Assembly (NCBI GenBank): GCA_028023455.1
Contig: JAQFVV010012669.1
Location: 810,501-874,500, forward strand
Direction of reading: 5' to 3'
Length of the DNA: 64,000 bases
DNA from: Epiperipatus broadwayi
Lineage: Eukaryota; Onychophora; Udeonychophora; Euonychophora; Peripatidae
Shown piece by piece: positions 36,769 through 47,000 of the stretch (positions are counted from its first letter, which is position 1; the number at the start of each line of letters is the position of its first letter). A program made the translations under genes and the position numbers. A model generated the notes under the pieces. That model was not told the DNA's origin and searched no databases. It saw nothing but the letters and a program-made list of their open reading frames with translations.

Positions 36769-39393
36769 TGTACCGGTCGAAACCCACCACCATCGCAAGT
36801 CAAATTGGATTCAAACTCAGCTGAACCAAAACTGAATTCAAACCCAACTCAACAGCTCAGATAGCAGAAATCGACGGCACAGTGCTATGCGCCAAGAACT
36901 AGCTCAACGGTTGGTGAGGACTAGAGACTCCTGAGTAACACTAATATCTAAGAATTTATATACTTTGAATAATTTTATAAATCGAATCATATGTATGTTC
37001 GGGTTGCCAACACAGACAGCGAGTATTAACATTTAAATAATTATAAAAAGAATGATGAACTAAGAAACCAAGTATGTTAGAAAATATTTAATAATAATAA
37101 TAATTTGTTTTGTTCAATAAAATATAGATTGCATTAGTTACCTCTAGTCTTTAAAAGAATTTATAAATATAATAAGAGTGGCGGTCCTTATCATATGCCA
37201 ACAAGTATTACACAACATGGGATTCTATGTCTATGCCCCCAACGAGAAATATAAAGGCAGATAAAGGTATTCATTAAGAACGGAAATGATTGTTCTAATT
37301 TTATTACGGTGGAATGTGAGATTTATTTTCACATTCGGAAATCTATTCATGAAGAGCAAAACGTATTTTAAGGCATAACTTTAATCTTGATTTGAAAACT
37401 GATTTAAACTAAATATATTTGAGAATTGGTTCGACTTTAATTTAAATCACTTCATCACGAATTACGAGCACGGAGCGGGTTTTACCGGGACAAAGATGCA
37501 ACGGTACTGACGAATTACAAGGCAGAGAGTAAAATTGAAAGATGATCGCTAGTCGATGATCGAAGTCCTATGGCGGCTTGCATTTGGCAAGTCTTACGCC
37601 CTTTGACTAATGAATAGGAAAGGAAGTACTTTCTTCCTCTAGAAATTTAAATAAGAGAATATGATCACCGACCAGCCTAACGGAGCGGAAGATTGCCTTA
37701 CGTCAGCAACGTTCGATGATGATGACTTGATAGTCATCGTTGAAAAATAAAACCCATGTAGAATGCTCTACATGATGACTTGACCAATTAATTAAAGTCA
37801 AACGGGCTTTTAAGAAAACTTATTTGAAAATATTTGGAAACTATATTAATTATGCCCTAATATCGTGCTCTTCCTGAATCTTAATACAAAATAACAACAA
37901 AAGTTGAATTAAAATCTATTTAACCCTTTATCGGCCCTTTTTGCAATAAAAACATTTAACATTATATTTGAATTAATAAATCAACATTAGTGAAGCAAGA
38001 AAATACCATTTTAACATTATATGAATATATATAAACACTTGTAACTTAGGAGCTGGGGACATAGGTGAAAAACGGAGCTAATAGTTTATTATTAGCCAAT
38101 TATAAAAATAATAAACATGTAATATTTTCTTTCGACTCGATGATTAATAGAACTTTCAAATTTAGTTCTAATGGGCGAGAATTACTATTTGAAATTAATA
38201 TTATAATATTTGCATGAGGCAAATAGAACAGAGGAGCTCATCGAGTTGAAAGATTATTGGCATATAATTTTTAAATAGCATTAATAAATCACACGATAAA
38301 TACATATATATAATATGTTAAACGAACCGCCAGGTAAGAAAAGAAAAAGTTTAAAGACTAGAGATTGAAAGAATTACAATATAAATTTATAGTAGCATTT
38401 TATAAAGATTTTTACATTAAATAATAAAGAGCTCTTAAATAGGAGGAGTGTAAAATAAAGTTCGAACTGGCCAGAAAGTTTAACGTTCATTATAGAAATA
38501 TATTACCCCTTCCGCTGGTCCTTAAGTTACATCTCCAAGTTGTTGAAAACGTAGGCATCATTGGTTGACTACTGGAACAGTATTTTAGTAGCTTTCATAA
38601 TTTTAGCAGAATGATCGGTCCGGAAAAAGGTTCAGCAGCTCCATTGAAGATTTCTCGGGACTTTAGGAACCATAGCCAGATTCCTGATGTTCTAGCCCTC
38701 TATCATGATGAAATACAATTTTTATACGCACAGAGTTCACTGCACTACTCTACAACAAAGCTAGCTTTTTTTCCTCCTGACTTTTCAGGGCTATATATAT
38801 TGTCCAGATGCCTTAAGGCTAGCGCTCATTTTATTATCAATGTGTTTTTTTATAATTAGTTGTTTTCAAATACATTCCTTCGATAAGGCTTTCAAACTAA
38901 TTAGCTTGAATTCCTTCTCTAATTGAAAATGAATTCTTAAGATTTGAAAATGATTTAATTAGAAAAATGAATCCTTATCTTTTTCCAATTCATAAAACTT
39001 TACTATTGTTTTTAAGAATTTTAAAGCTTATCGAAGGAATGTAGCTTTTAATCTACGAAACTTTACAAATTATTTAAAGGTGAAAAAAAACAAGTATTCC
39101 CGACGCAATGAAACTTTCGAACAATTATATATATTTAATATTTACAAATATATATACGCACAATCCACGCAATTTAATATATATAAATTCATGAATATTT
39201 TATCATGAATTTATTTAGAGAATTGATCAAATTTAAACTAAACTAATTAATTTTACTACGCATTTGAAATAAGTTATTCATTATGGAAATTAGCGTGGAT
39301 TGAACGTATAAAGCCCCATTGCATCGGAAATTTAAGGTTAGTATTAGGGTAAATAACATGAAGCTAGGATCGAACTCAGATCCGACTGCTTCA
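36769..39393. mobile_element. Nested solo LTR, 2,625 bp, with 4-bp target-site duplication
   Basis: The insert begins TGTACCGG and ends GACTGCTTCA, the TG...CA ends of LTRs. ATAT lies on both sides (36765-36768 and 39394-39397). The empty site survives in the sister LTR at 50.2 kb (GCAGAGCAGTATGGAGATG), which proves the insertion. No coding frame, primer site or internal LTR pair is seen, so a solo LTR is the simplest reading. A 2.6-kb non-autonomous element is the alternative. The right part (38.7-39.39 kb) is distantly similar to 60.6-61.346 kb, an LTR next to gypsy coding sequence. The insert is strikingly CpG-rich compared with its host, consistent with a young insertion. Confidence 0.8.
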
Positions 39394-40191
39394 ATATGGA
39401 GACAATCTTGGAGAGATCATGAAAGCTAATTTCTTCCCTCTATTCAGAAGTCATTTTATTAAAATTTTGTGTGACATGGATTCGGTTAGCAACACTTCTC
39501 TGAAAAGCAAAAGCAGAGTGCTCCATATTGAAATTGCTATACTTATACAACAACAAAACCTTCTAGAAAGTTCCTTTACATTGCCACTTGAGGCAGCTGG
39601 ATATGCATTACCTTGTGTAACTTCACTCATCCTTGGTTTAAAATTACTTTTGAAGGTTGAAAATAAGTTCTTGAGAGTATTGTTCTACTCTATTTTTACA
39701 TTGAAAATAAATTCAACAGATATAATTTCCATTAAAATTTAGAATTACTAAAGTCTGTCCGATTTAACAATGATATTTTACATTACACAAAGTGTGTCTG
39801 TTTGTTTCTTAAATTTAAAGTTATGCTAATTACTCTGCAGAACCTTTATAAAAATACACAAATTATATAAATCAAATAAATACAAAATATATTTTAATAA
39901 ATGAATAAATAATATTTACAATATTTTGTCTATCTGTAATACACACACATGCATACATGACTGTTTAAGGTGATGGAATTTTAAATATTTCCAAATTAAA
40001 ACTTAATCAATATTCTGTCTTTGTTTAAAATAACTGTTTACAACTTACAAAAAAAGGGGATAATGGCATGTATGTGTGTAATTACACTCCCTAATGACTA
40101 AATGAGTACAAAGATGGATTTGAATCGGTTTAAGGTCATTAAAGTCATCAGATAGTGAAGCAAAATATGTATAACAGATTTTACTGCTTCA
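39394..40191 (-). repeat. Left LTR of gypsy element, second part
   Basis: Continues the LTR interrupted by the nested solo LTR and aligns with 50216-50981 (shared TTAAAATAACTGTTTACAAC, GGGGATAAT and ATGTATAACAGATTTTACTG). It ends ACTGCTTCA. The next bases, TATTCCCCTGATT, read on the minus strand as a purine-rich AGGGGAATA directly before TGAAGCAG. This is the polypurine-tract arrangement expected at a 3' LTR of a minus-strand element. Confidence 0.75.
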
Positions 40192-40491
40192 TATTCCCCT
40201 GATTAGAAGAACAGAAAAAAACAATAAAAATGATTTTACTTCAGATTTATAAATTTCCTTCCAGGTGGCAAGAAAACACATGGTTTATTATTTCCTAACA
40301 AACACAACTCCAACATAACAAAATTACTTATAGACCACTATCATTAGTTTATGTCTCATTTATGACTAACTACAGCAATAACCCCCTGATATTTTACTAT
40401 AGAAAGGGACTCAACTATTCAGTCATTCCCTTTTAACTTTTTGACATCCCTTTTTAACAAAGTAGTTCATGCTGCTGGTAATCACCCCCTG

Positions 40492-41480
40492 TTACCTAGT
40501 CCCTAGATTGGGCAGGACATATGGTTTTAACTGATGTGCATTATAGGTTCCCTTAATGATTCTTTTATTTTTTAAGAGGAACACATTCTCCCCATATTTC
40601 TTTTGAATCATATAAGGTCCTTTGTATATGGGGAAGAACTTACAGAAATTCTTGTCATGTGACATTACTAAGTTGAGGGATCCTGAGTCATACATGATCT
40701 TCATGAAATTGGTGGTGTGGGATATTTTTGCCATGTGGACCAACCATAACCAGGCATCTTCTTGATCTAACTTCTGGTTGATATAGGTGTTCTCCTGTGG
40801 CAAGATTGTAAAAATGACAGGGCATGGTTTTCCAAAATAAGCCACCTTGGCATGAAGCCTGTAGATTCACTGACTGACTAATTGATGAAGTCTATAATCT
40901 TTTTAGTGTAATTGACCCATCTTCTGTGATTCATTGAAGTGTACATATGGAATAATCAGTTAATTTCTCTCACTACCTGCTCACATGGGTTATATTGTTA
41001 TTTTCTAACCAATGTGAGACAATGGATGAGTCCTTGTCTGAGGATCCAAGCTCTCCATTCTCTAGGAGTGAACACAGCATCACAATCTGATAGGATAATT
41101 TCAGATTTACCCATTTCAGGGAACTGTTTATTTTGCAAAACAGACAACACACTTCTGGAGTCAGTTCTCCATATAAGATATGCCTGGGCATATTTGGTAA
41201 AATGTCATAAATTACATGTAAATATTGAAAGGTTTTGAATGAGGGCAGAGGACCATAGTATTTATAGCTAACAATTCATTGGGTTTAGTTGCAATGATAG
41301 GAATAGCTTTATCCGCATATGATTTATTAGGATATTTTGCCTTTACACACATAGTACATCTTTTCAATGTAGTTAAAATCTGAGTATACATTCCCAACCA
41401 ATAAAACTGCTTCTCATCACTTCTTCCATTTTCTTTAGACTGTAATGTTTATGCTATCATGGTTATAGTCGATTTTACCC
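40492..41480 (-). pseudogene. Gypsy integrase, decayed
   Basis: The C-terminal open frame (40492-40845) holds the chromatin-proximal integrase motif FFPIYKGPYMIQKKYGEN and ends LKPYVLPNLG, typical of gypsy integrase tails. Upstream, broken frames carry a core-like NPCEQVVREIN (catalytic glutamate region, about 40.96 kb) and CTMCVKAKYPN (second half of the HHCC zinc finger, about 41.33 kb), followed by NELLAINTM, where the first catalytic aspartate of DTM reads N. The enzyme would insert element cDNA into the genome. This copy cannot. Confidence 0.75.
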
Positions 41481-41854
41481 TCATTCTACTGGCCACTATA
41501 ATCTTCCAAGGACTCTCTAAATTATGGATCTTTATCTGTATTATTCCTTGCTTAAGTTTGCATTGGCATTTTTATCATAGTGGGTTGACATGTTTTGTTC
41601 TTCATCTAAGAGTGTATGAATTATCTCTCCATATTGAGACTCCCTCTCCTGCCAATATTGGATATTCTTTAACTCAGACTCTACAGATATTGCTTTAGTT
41701 GCAACCATTACTTTGATGGTTTGGTCTGAGAGTTCTGAAATTCAGAGGTACTATTGCTATAGGATTTTGGCTAAATATGTCTGCCATGATGTTCTCAGAA
41801 CCTGGATAATATTTTGTGCTATACACTATAATTAAATTTTTGTAATGTGAGGTT

Positions 41855-42097
41855 TCATGTTAAGAGTTGATCATTAGTGAGAAAGCTCTTGTTGAGGAAT
41901 TCCAGGCATTTGTGGTCTGTGATTATAATAACTTCAGACCCCAAAAGGAATTGCCAAAATTTCTGATAGGCCCATACAATGGCAAGTGTTTCCTGTTCAG
42001 TAGTGGTGTAGTTACTTTCAGATTCCTTTAACATTCTGATACCAAAGTAAAGCACACAGTGCCTTCCCTCATTATCTGCCTGGATATGACTATACAC
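41855..42097 (-). pseudogene. Gypsy RNase H domain fragment
   Basis: An 80-residue open frame reads NYTTTEQETLAIVWAYQKF then VIIITDHKCLEFL. These are the catalytic glutamate (TTTEQE) and aspartate (TDH) boxes of retroelement RNase H. It lies between RT and integrase as expected. The N-terminal part beginning the domain is cut by a stop. Confidence 0.85.
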
Positions 42098-42199
42098 CTA
42101 GACTGTTTTACTGCTGTCTGTTTGGATATAGAATGATCAGTTAAAATTAATATGATGGAGCATCACAGTATTAAGAAATTTGGTCTTGATATATTTGAA

Positions 42200-43110
42200 T
42201 TCCTGCTCTTGAATAGTATTCCAATTTCTACTTTTGTCCTTTTTATAATAAGTCCACCATGTTAGGTGTCTCCTAGTAAAAGCTAGGATAAGATTTATGA
42301 TAGAAATTATACAAAAATCTAAAAACTTGATTTCTTTATAGGTAGTAGGCTGTGGAAATTTCTCTATTGCTTCAATTTTGTCAGGGTGAGCTCTGATTCC
42401 CTGCTCACTGATCAGGTGATCTAGGAAGCATATTTCTTTAAGATGTGCTTTTTTCTAAGTTAATGGTTATGTTCCTTGAAAATTTTTTTTCCAAATATTT
42501 CAGATATTTAGCTGCATTCCTTGATGCAATGATGATGTCATCAGTGTAGGACACTAAATTTTTCTGGAGATTTTCTGAAAAATTTTTGCTTATGCACCTC
42601 ATAAGTCCAGAATCACTGTTAAGGAGGCCAAAGGGTACTCTTCTGAAAATGTGAGATTGCCCATTGTACTGGAATGCAGTATGTTTGTTGTCCTTGGGTC
42701 TAAAACCATCTGCTAGTAGCTTGCATTAAGATCAAGTGTGGAAAACAAAGACTAACCAGGTAGTCTTACAAATAATTTCTGTACAGAAGGTAGGACATCA
42801 CACTGCAGAATAGTGACACTATTTAGTTTTCAAGCATCTAAGCATAATCAGAGAGTACCATTCTTTTTCTTGACAATTACTAATGGATTATTACAGGGTA
42901 TTGAACTTCTTTCAATAATATCCCACTATACCATATGATGAATTTGCTTTTCTACTTCATCATGGTACTGGAATGGAATTGGGTAGGTTCGTGATTGCAT
43001 ATAAGATTCCTCCTTGAATAGGATCCTGTGGGTGTAGCCTTTTATTTCTCTAGTATATTAAAGACTACTTGTCTATTTTCGTCTATGATTTTTTTCAGCT
43101 GGTCATGATC
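42200..43110 (-). pseudogene. Gypsy reverse transcriptase, decayed
   Basis: Frameshifted minus-strand translations give VIVKK-like and KKNGTL-type pieces near 42.87 kb, a TLDL-type segment near 42.74 kb and an intact active-site box SYTDDIIIA encoded at about 42.53-42.55 kb. Many indels break the frame, so only the order and the motifs identify it. Confidence 0.7.
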
Positions 43111-43379
43111 CCTTGGTTCTGTTAGGGTGGATTATTGGACCTTGCACTGATAAATGTAGTATCAATGAGCTATATTAAACAACCAACTCTTAATGATCTT
43201 GACTCACTTTCTGTATTGAACCCTATGAACCTTGCAGAGTACACATTTTGTCTGGGTAATTTATGATACACTTATGCTGAGTTATAAAATCAGATCCTAA
43301 GACCATATCATGTGTCAGTACAGACATAATTAAAAATGGGTGCCCTAGGGGTTCTTGGTACAGTATCACTTCTAATCAA

Positions 43380-44010
43380 ACTTAACCAATTTTCACTAAT
43401 TGCTTTCTATTAGCAAGTAATAAATATATAAGTCATATCAGAAGTTTCATTATTTTCTTTACTTGACTGCTATAAGTCTTAAACCAGGCTTTGGAAATAA
43501 TAGATACCTGACTACTGGAGTCTAACAATAATAGTTGGATACAAGTTTTGAATTCTGTTTATTAGCTGTTTATACTTTTCATGAATAAGGGTGGTTATTA
43601 GGGTATATGCTACAAGTGGATATGTTCCTTTCTTCATGGGTGCACTGCAGAAAGGACATACTTAGCAGATACTCTGAAGTTTTCTCCTGTAAGTTCTATA
43701 CCTACAAGTGGATCTGTTTCCTTTCTTCATGGGTGCACTGCAGAAAGGATGTACTTAGTGGGATACTCTGAAGTTTTCTCCTGCAAATTTGTTTTACTGT
43801 GATCTGGTTCTGGTTAATCTTCCATCCATGATTTCTATTTTTATTGTTCATTTTAATTATCTGGACTTTCAATTTCTCAATCTTCCTTGACTTTTCTGGT
43901 GGTTCTGGGGTCAGATGGCCATAATCAATAGATGTCAGGAAAAGTGCCATATTTTTGACACCAGTAATTTGACTTCCCAGCAACAGTTTCTGTACTCATG
44001 TGGGCATGTT
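43380..44010 (-). pseudogene. Gypsy protease and nucleocapsid region, decayed
   Basis: At about 43.49-43.55 kb the minus strand reads LLLLDSSSQVSIIS, a retropepsin active site in which the DSG/DTG triad has become DSS. The open frame 43702-43983 is lysine-rich (KIEKLKVQIIKMNNKN), as in nucleocapsid linkers. A frame-shifted CQKYGTF just before it may be half of a zinc knuckle. A 60-70 bp duplication inside it (GGTGCACTGCAGAAAGGA at about 43640 and 43734) adds to the damage. Confidence 0.6.
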
Positions 44011-45420
44011 GTAACAAATGTTCCTGATAAACATCGCATCTGAATATGCAAAAGCCATTAATGACCCAAACTTAGCTATTTGATGCAAAAGAACTATGTA
44101 TGCATCTCCCTATGACTGGGTTAATACTTTTCTGTGAATAGAGTGGGTAGGATGCCATCCTGTCACTCTTTCTTCTAGTAGCTTTGCAGGATATCTGCTC
44201 TACAATCCCCAAAAGTTCTAGGGTTTTTTGGTAACAAATTTCATCAATTCTTTGCTGTTCTTTTCAACTAATGGCTAGTGATGCCTACTTGTTCTTTCAT
44301 GACCTGATGGGCTAAGTAAAAAGAGTTCCTTCAAACTTCCTAAATGTTCTTGTGGGCTACCTCCAGGTTCTTCACAGAAATTCTCTATTTGGAAAACTGT
44401 TCCATATTGGACTTCTGCCCTTGACTGGCTAGGTTTCTTGTGTCATGGATCATTTTCACCATAGCTGGTTCCCCTTAGTCATCATCATGTCTTTATGATA
44501 TTTCTCCTGTGAACTTACACTTTCTTCATAAGATGGCAGAGAATGATGTTCTGGATCTGTCCACATTATACCAGTTGCTTGATATGGCTCATTTCTATCA
44601 TCAGACATGATTCTCATTACCAACTTAATCTGTTCCAACTACTGATGAAGATTTTCAACCATGTCTTTAAAGTCGAGTTGTATCTTTACTCGAGTTTCTT
44701 AAAACATATTTTTTATTTTTTTTCATCTCTTTTTTAGCTGCCTCTGGGTCATGTTTAGCATCTTCTCTATCTCATAAAGTTGATATTCTTGATTTCATTT
44801 TGTGCTTCTTGAAGGTCTCTTACCTGTTCATCATGTGGTATGATGTCCCATTGTGTTTCTTTAAGTATAGATTCAGAGCATTGGACTTGGTCAAAAATGT
44901 GTTGACACTCCTACACATCCTGGATAACAAGCACTGTTTTCTTAAAAGTTTGTCTCATCCACTCTTCCATCTTTGGTTTCTCTCCTCAATTCTTTGAAAT
45001 TTTTTTTCATTAATCTCTTTAGTATTTCTTTGTATTTCTTGGAAGTGTATCTGGAATTCTTCAGCTTATTTCAAGATTAATTCTTCAGTCTGTTATCTAG
45101 ACTCTGCAGCTGGATTCAATATTAATTTGATTTTCTAACAAACTGTGCATTATAATTCACAGACTGTGGCTGTCTCTCTTCTGTTCCTGGTTCTAAATTC
45201 ATATTATCCACTAGATTTTCAGAAATCCTTAAATGTAATCTCTGGGCTTGATGGGTCTATTGAGTTGGTGTCTATTAGAATGTCCTGTTTGTCCTATATT
45301 ACTGCTTTCACGCTCATTTTCTACTTAGCTAATACTTTTTGAATCACCATTCTCATTGTTATTGCTGTCTATTTCCTGATTACATTTTCTGCTAATTGCA
45401 CTACTGTTTTTTTAAACTTT
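44011..45420 (-). pseudogene. Gypsy gag-like region, decayed
   Basis: Broken minus-strand frames are highly charged. A coiled-coil-like EEFQIHFQEIQRNTKEI segment lies near 45.0 kb. The open frame 44456-44638 (MRIMSDDRNEPYQATG) follows, then a stretch reading FCEEPGGSPQEHLGS in pieces near 44.35 kb. This would be the structural protein that packages element RNA. Its position upstream of the protease supports the call, but no complete capsid domain can be read. Confidence 0.5.
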
Positions 45421-45738
45421 ATTATTCAACTATGAATTATTCGTCTTCCCATCTTCCTTCAATCAACTCCAATGCTAAAATGCCTACCGTTTCACCACTT
45501 TCCCATCTCTTCCCTACTCCACTTCTATGAGTCTAAGTCATCCTGCTATTTACACCTGCTTTAACTCATTGCTTACATATTAACATCTATCCATCATCTA
45601 AGTAATAGATATAAAAATAAATATTAACCTTTAAATTGATAAAAAATCAAGTCAGATGACCTAATTTTAATAAAGCTCCTATTTATAAATGTTATATATA
45701 GAGTAAGTTAAAAACAAACTCTTATGAAGCTTCAAAAT

Positions 45739-45794
45739 ACCCTCAACCTCAGACCGCGGTTTCTGCCTCTAGCATCATCAGTGAGGTGCTAGGA
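45739..45794 (-). ncRNA. Hammerhead ribozyme, type I, all core residues present (group B)
   Basis: On the minus strand: stem I strand CACCTCA, core CTGATGA (plus 45775-45781), stem II TGC-TAGAG-GCA (45764-45774), GAAA (45760-45763), palindromic stem III ACCGCGGT (45753-45760), GTC triplet (45752-45754), stem I return TGAGGT. The inner stem I has six Watson-Crick pairs, then an internal loop, then G/C pairs (CCTAG side with TTGAGGG). Every core position fits the hammerhead consensus. Confidence 0.9.
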
Positions 45795-46104
45795 AATAAA
45801 AATACTAGAACTAGTCCAGCATTTTATCAATGCCTAACTATTGAGAAGAAAATCTGAAACTTTCAGACATTTAAATGTCCAAAAATCCAGCTATCTAACT
45901 CAAATAGCAGTATGGAACTGAAACTAAGTTCAGATCCACCATATATTAATAGCTCTAGCAATATAAAATCGCCAAAGCATTAATAGCAAAAAACTAAAAT
46001 TAAATTGATAAAAAATCAAGTCAGATGACCTAATTTTAATAAAGCTCCTATTTACAAATGTTATATATAGAGTAAGTTAAAAACAAACTCTTATGAAGCT
46101 TCAA

Positions 46105-46160
46105 AAACCTCACCCAACCCGCAGGGCATCAGTGAGGTGCTAGGGAATAAAAAATACTAG
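46105..46160 (-). pseudogene. Disrupted hammerhead copy (group B)
   Basis: The second left-arm unit reads CACCCAACCCGCAGGGCATCAGTGAGG where the intact units have AGACCGCGGTTTCTGCCTCTAGCATCATCAGTGAGG. Stem III, GAAA and most of stem II are missing. The same unit also has odd A-rich replacements near 46.25-46.28 kb, which could be sequencing or assembly error rather than mutation. Confidence 0.7.
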
Positions 46161-46505
46161 AACTAGTCCAGCATTTGTTATCAATGCCTAACTATTGGGG
46201 AAGAAAATCTGAAACTTTCAGAAATTTAAATCTCCAAAAATCCACCTATCTAAAAAAAAAGGATTGAGGGTAAAAAAAAAATTCAGATCCACCATATATT
46301 AATAGCTCTAGCAATATAAAATCGCCAAAGCATTAATAGCAAAAAACTAAAATTAAATTGATAAAAAATCAAGTCAGATGACCTAATTTTAATAAAGCTC
46401 CTATTTACAAATGTTATATATAGAGTAGGTTAAAAACAAACTCAGATTTTCTTCTCAATAGTTAGGCATTGATAAAATGCTGGACTAGTTCTAGTATTTT
46501 TATTC

Positions 46506-46559
46506 CCTAGCACCTCACTGATGATGCTAGAGGCAGAAACCGCGGTCTGAGGTTGAGGG
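46506..46559 (+). ncRNA. Hammerhead ribozyme, type I, all core residues present (group B)
   Basis: Plus strand: CCTCA, core CTGATGA (46518-46524), stem II TGCTAGAGGCA (46525-46535), GAAA (46536-46539), stem III ACCGCGGT (46539-46546), GTC (46545-46547), TGAGGTTGAGGG. It is identical in its core to the copy 370 bases downstream. Cleavage of both would release a monomer of 370 nt (46548-46917). Confidence 0.9.
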
Positions 46560-46875
46560 TATTTTTGAAGCTTCATAAGAGTTTGTTTTTAACTTACTCT
46601 ATATATAACATTTGTAAATAGGAGCTTTATTAAAATTAGGTCATCTGACTTGATTTTTTATCAATTTAATTTTAGTTTTTTGCTATTAATGCTTTGGCGA
46701 TTTTATATTGCTAGAGATATTAATATATGGTGGATCTGAACTTAGTTTCAGTCCCATACTGCTATTTGAGTTAGATAGCTGGATTTTTGGACATTTAAAT
46801 GTCTGAAAGTTTCAGATTTTCTTCTCAATAGTTAGGCATTGATAAAATGCTGGACTAGTTCTAGTATTTTTATTC

Positions 46876-46929
46876 CCTAGCACCTCACTGATGATGCTAG
46901 AGGCAGAAACCGCGGTCTGAGGTTGAGGG
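46876..46929 (+). ncRNA. Hammerhead ribozyme, type I, all core residues present (group B)
   Basis: Plus strand: core CTGATGA at 46888-46894, GAAA at 46906-46909, palindromic stem III, and GTC at 46915-46917. It has the same sequence as the copy at 46.5 kb. This is the downstream partner of the plus-strand tandem pair and lies about 55 bases before the right flanking duplication. Confidence 0.9.
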
Positions 46930-47000
46930 TATTTTTGAAGCTTCATAAGAGCTTGTTTTTAACTTACTCTATATATAACATTTATAATATTAACCTTTAA

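Larger units (their letters stand above)
40192..45600 (-). mobile_element. Ty3/gypsy retrotransposon body, decayed
   Basis: Minus-strand order from right to left is gag, nucleocapsid/protease, RT, RNase H and integrase, the canonical Ty3/gypsy order. Matching LTRs lie outside (36.54-40.19 kb, interrupted, and 49.98-50.98 kb). Every domain has stops or frameshifts, so the element is dead. The LTRs differ by many substitutions and indels, which indicates an old insertion. A 1.35-kb hammerhead element lies in the leader region, and about 3 kb of unassigned DNA separates that from the right LTR. Confidence 0.8.
45620..47000. mobile_element. Hammerhead-bearing retrozyme/Penelope-like non-autonomous element (group B)
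   Basis: A 1,351-bp body (45635-46985) is bracketed by the identical 15-mer AATATTAACCTTTAA at 45620-45634 and 46986-47000. The left half has two and a fraction head-to-tail units (period 369, then 353 bp) with ribozymes on the minus strand. At 46441/46442 the orientation flips, and the right half holds units with a 370-bp period on the plus strand. Three of four ribozymes have complete cores. The arms are nearly identical, and the CCGCGG and ATCGCC CpGs are kept, so the element is young. The arm ends are offset by about 50 bp, unlike terminal inverted repeats. It has no open frame and must rely on enzymes made elsewhere. It sits inside the decayed gypsy element. Confidence 0.8.

Noticed and set aside
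38611-39742. Open frames of 82 and 107 residues
   Set aside because: Both lie in LTR sequence (nested solo LTR and gypsy LTR) and show no protein motif.
45620-47000. Fold-back DNA transposon with terminal inverted repeats
   Set aside because: The two arms are out of register by about 50 bp at the ends, the flanking duplication is 15 bp, and hammerhead cores recur in each unit.
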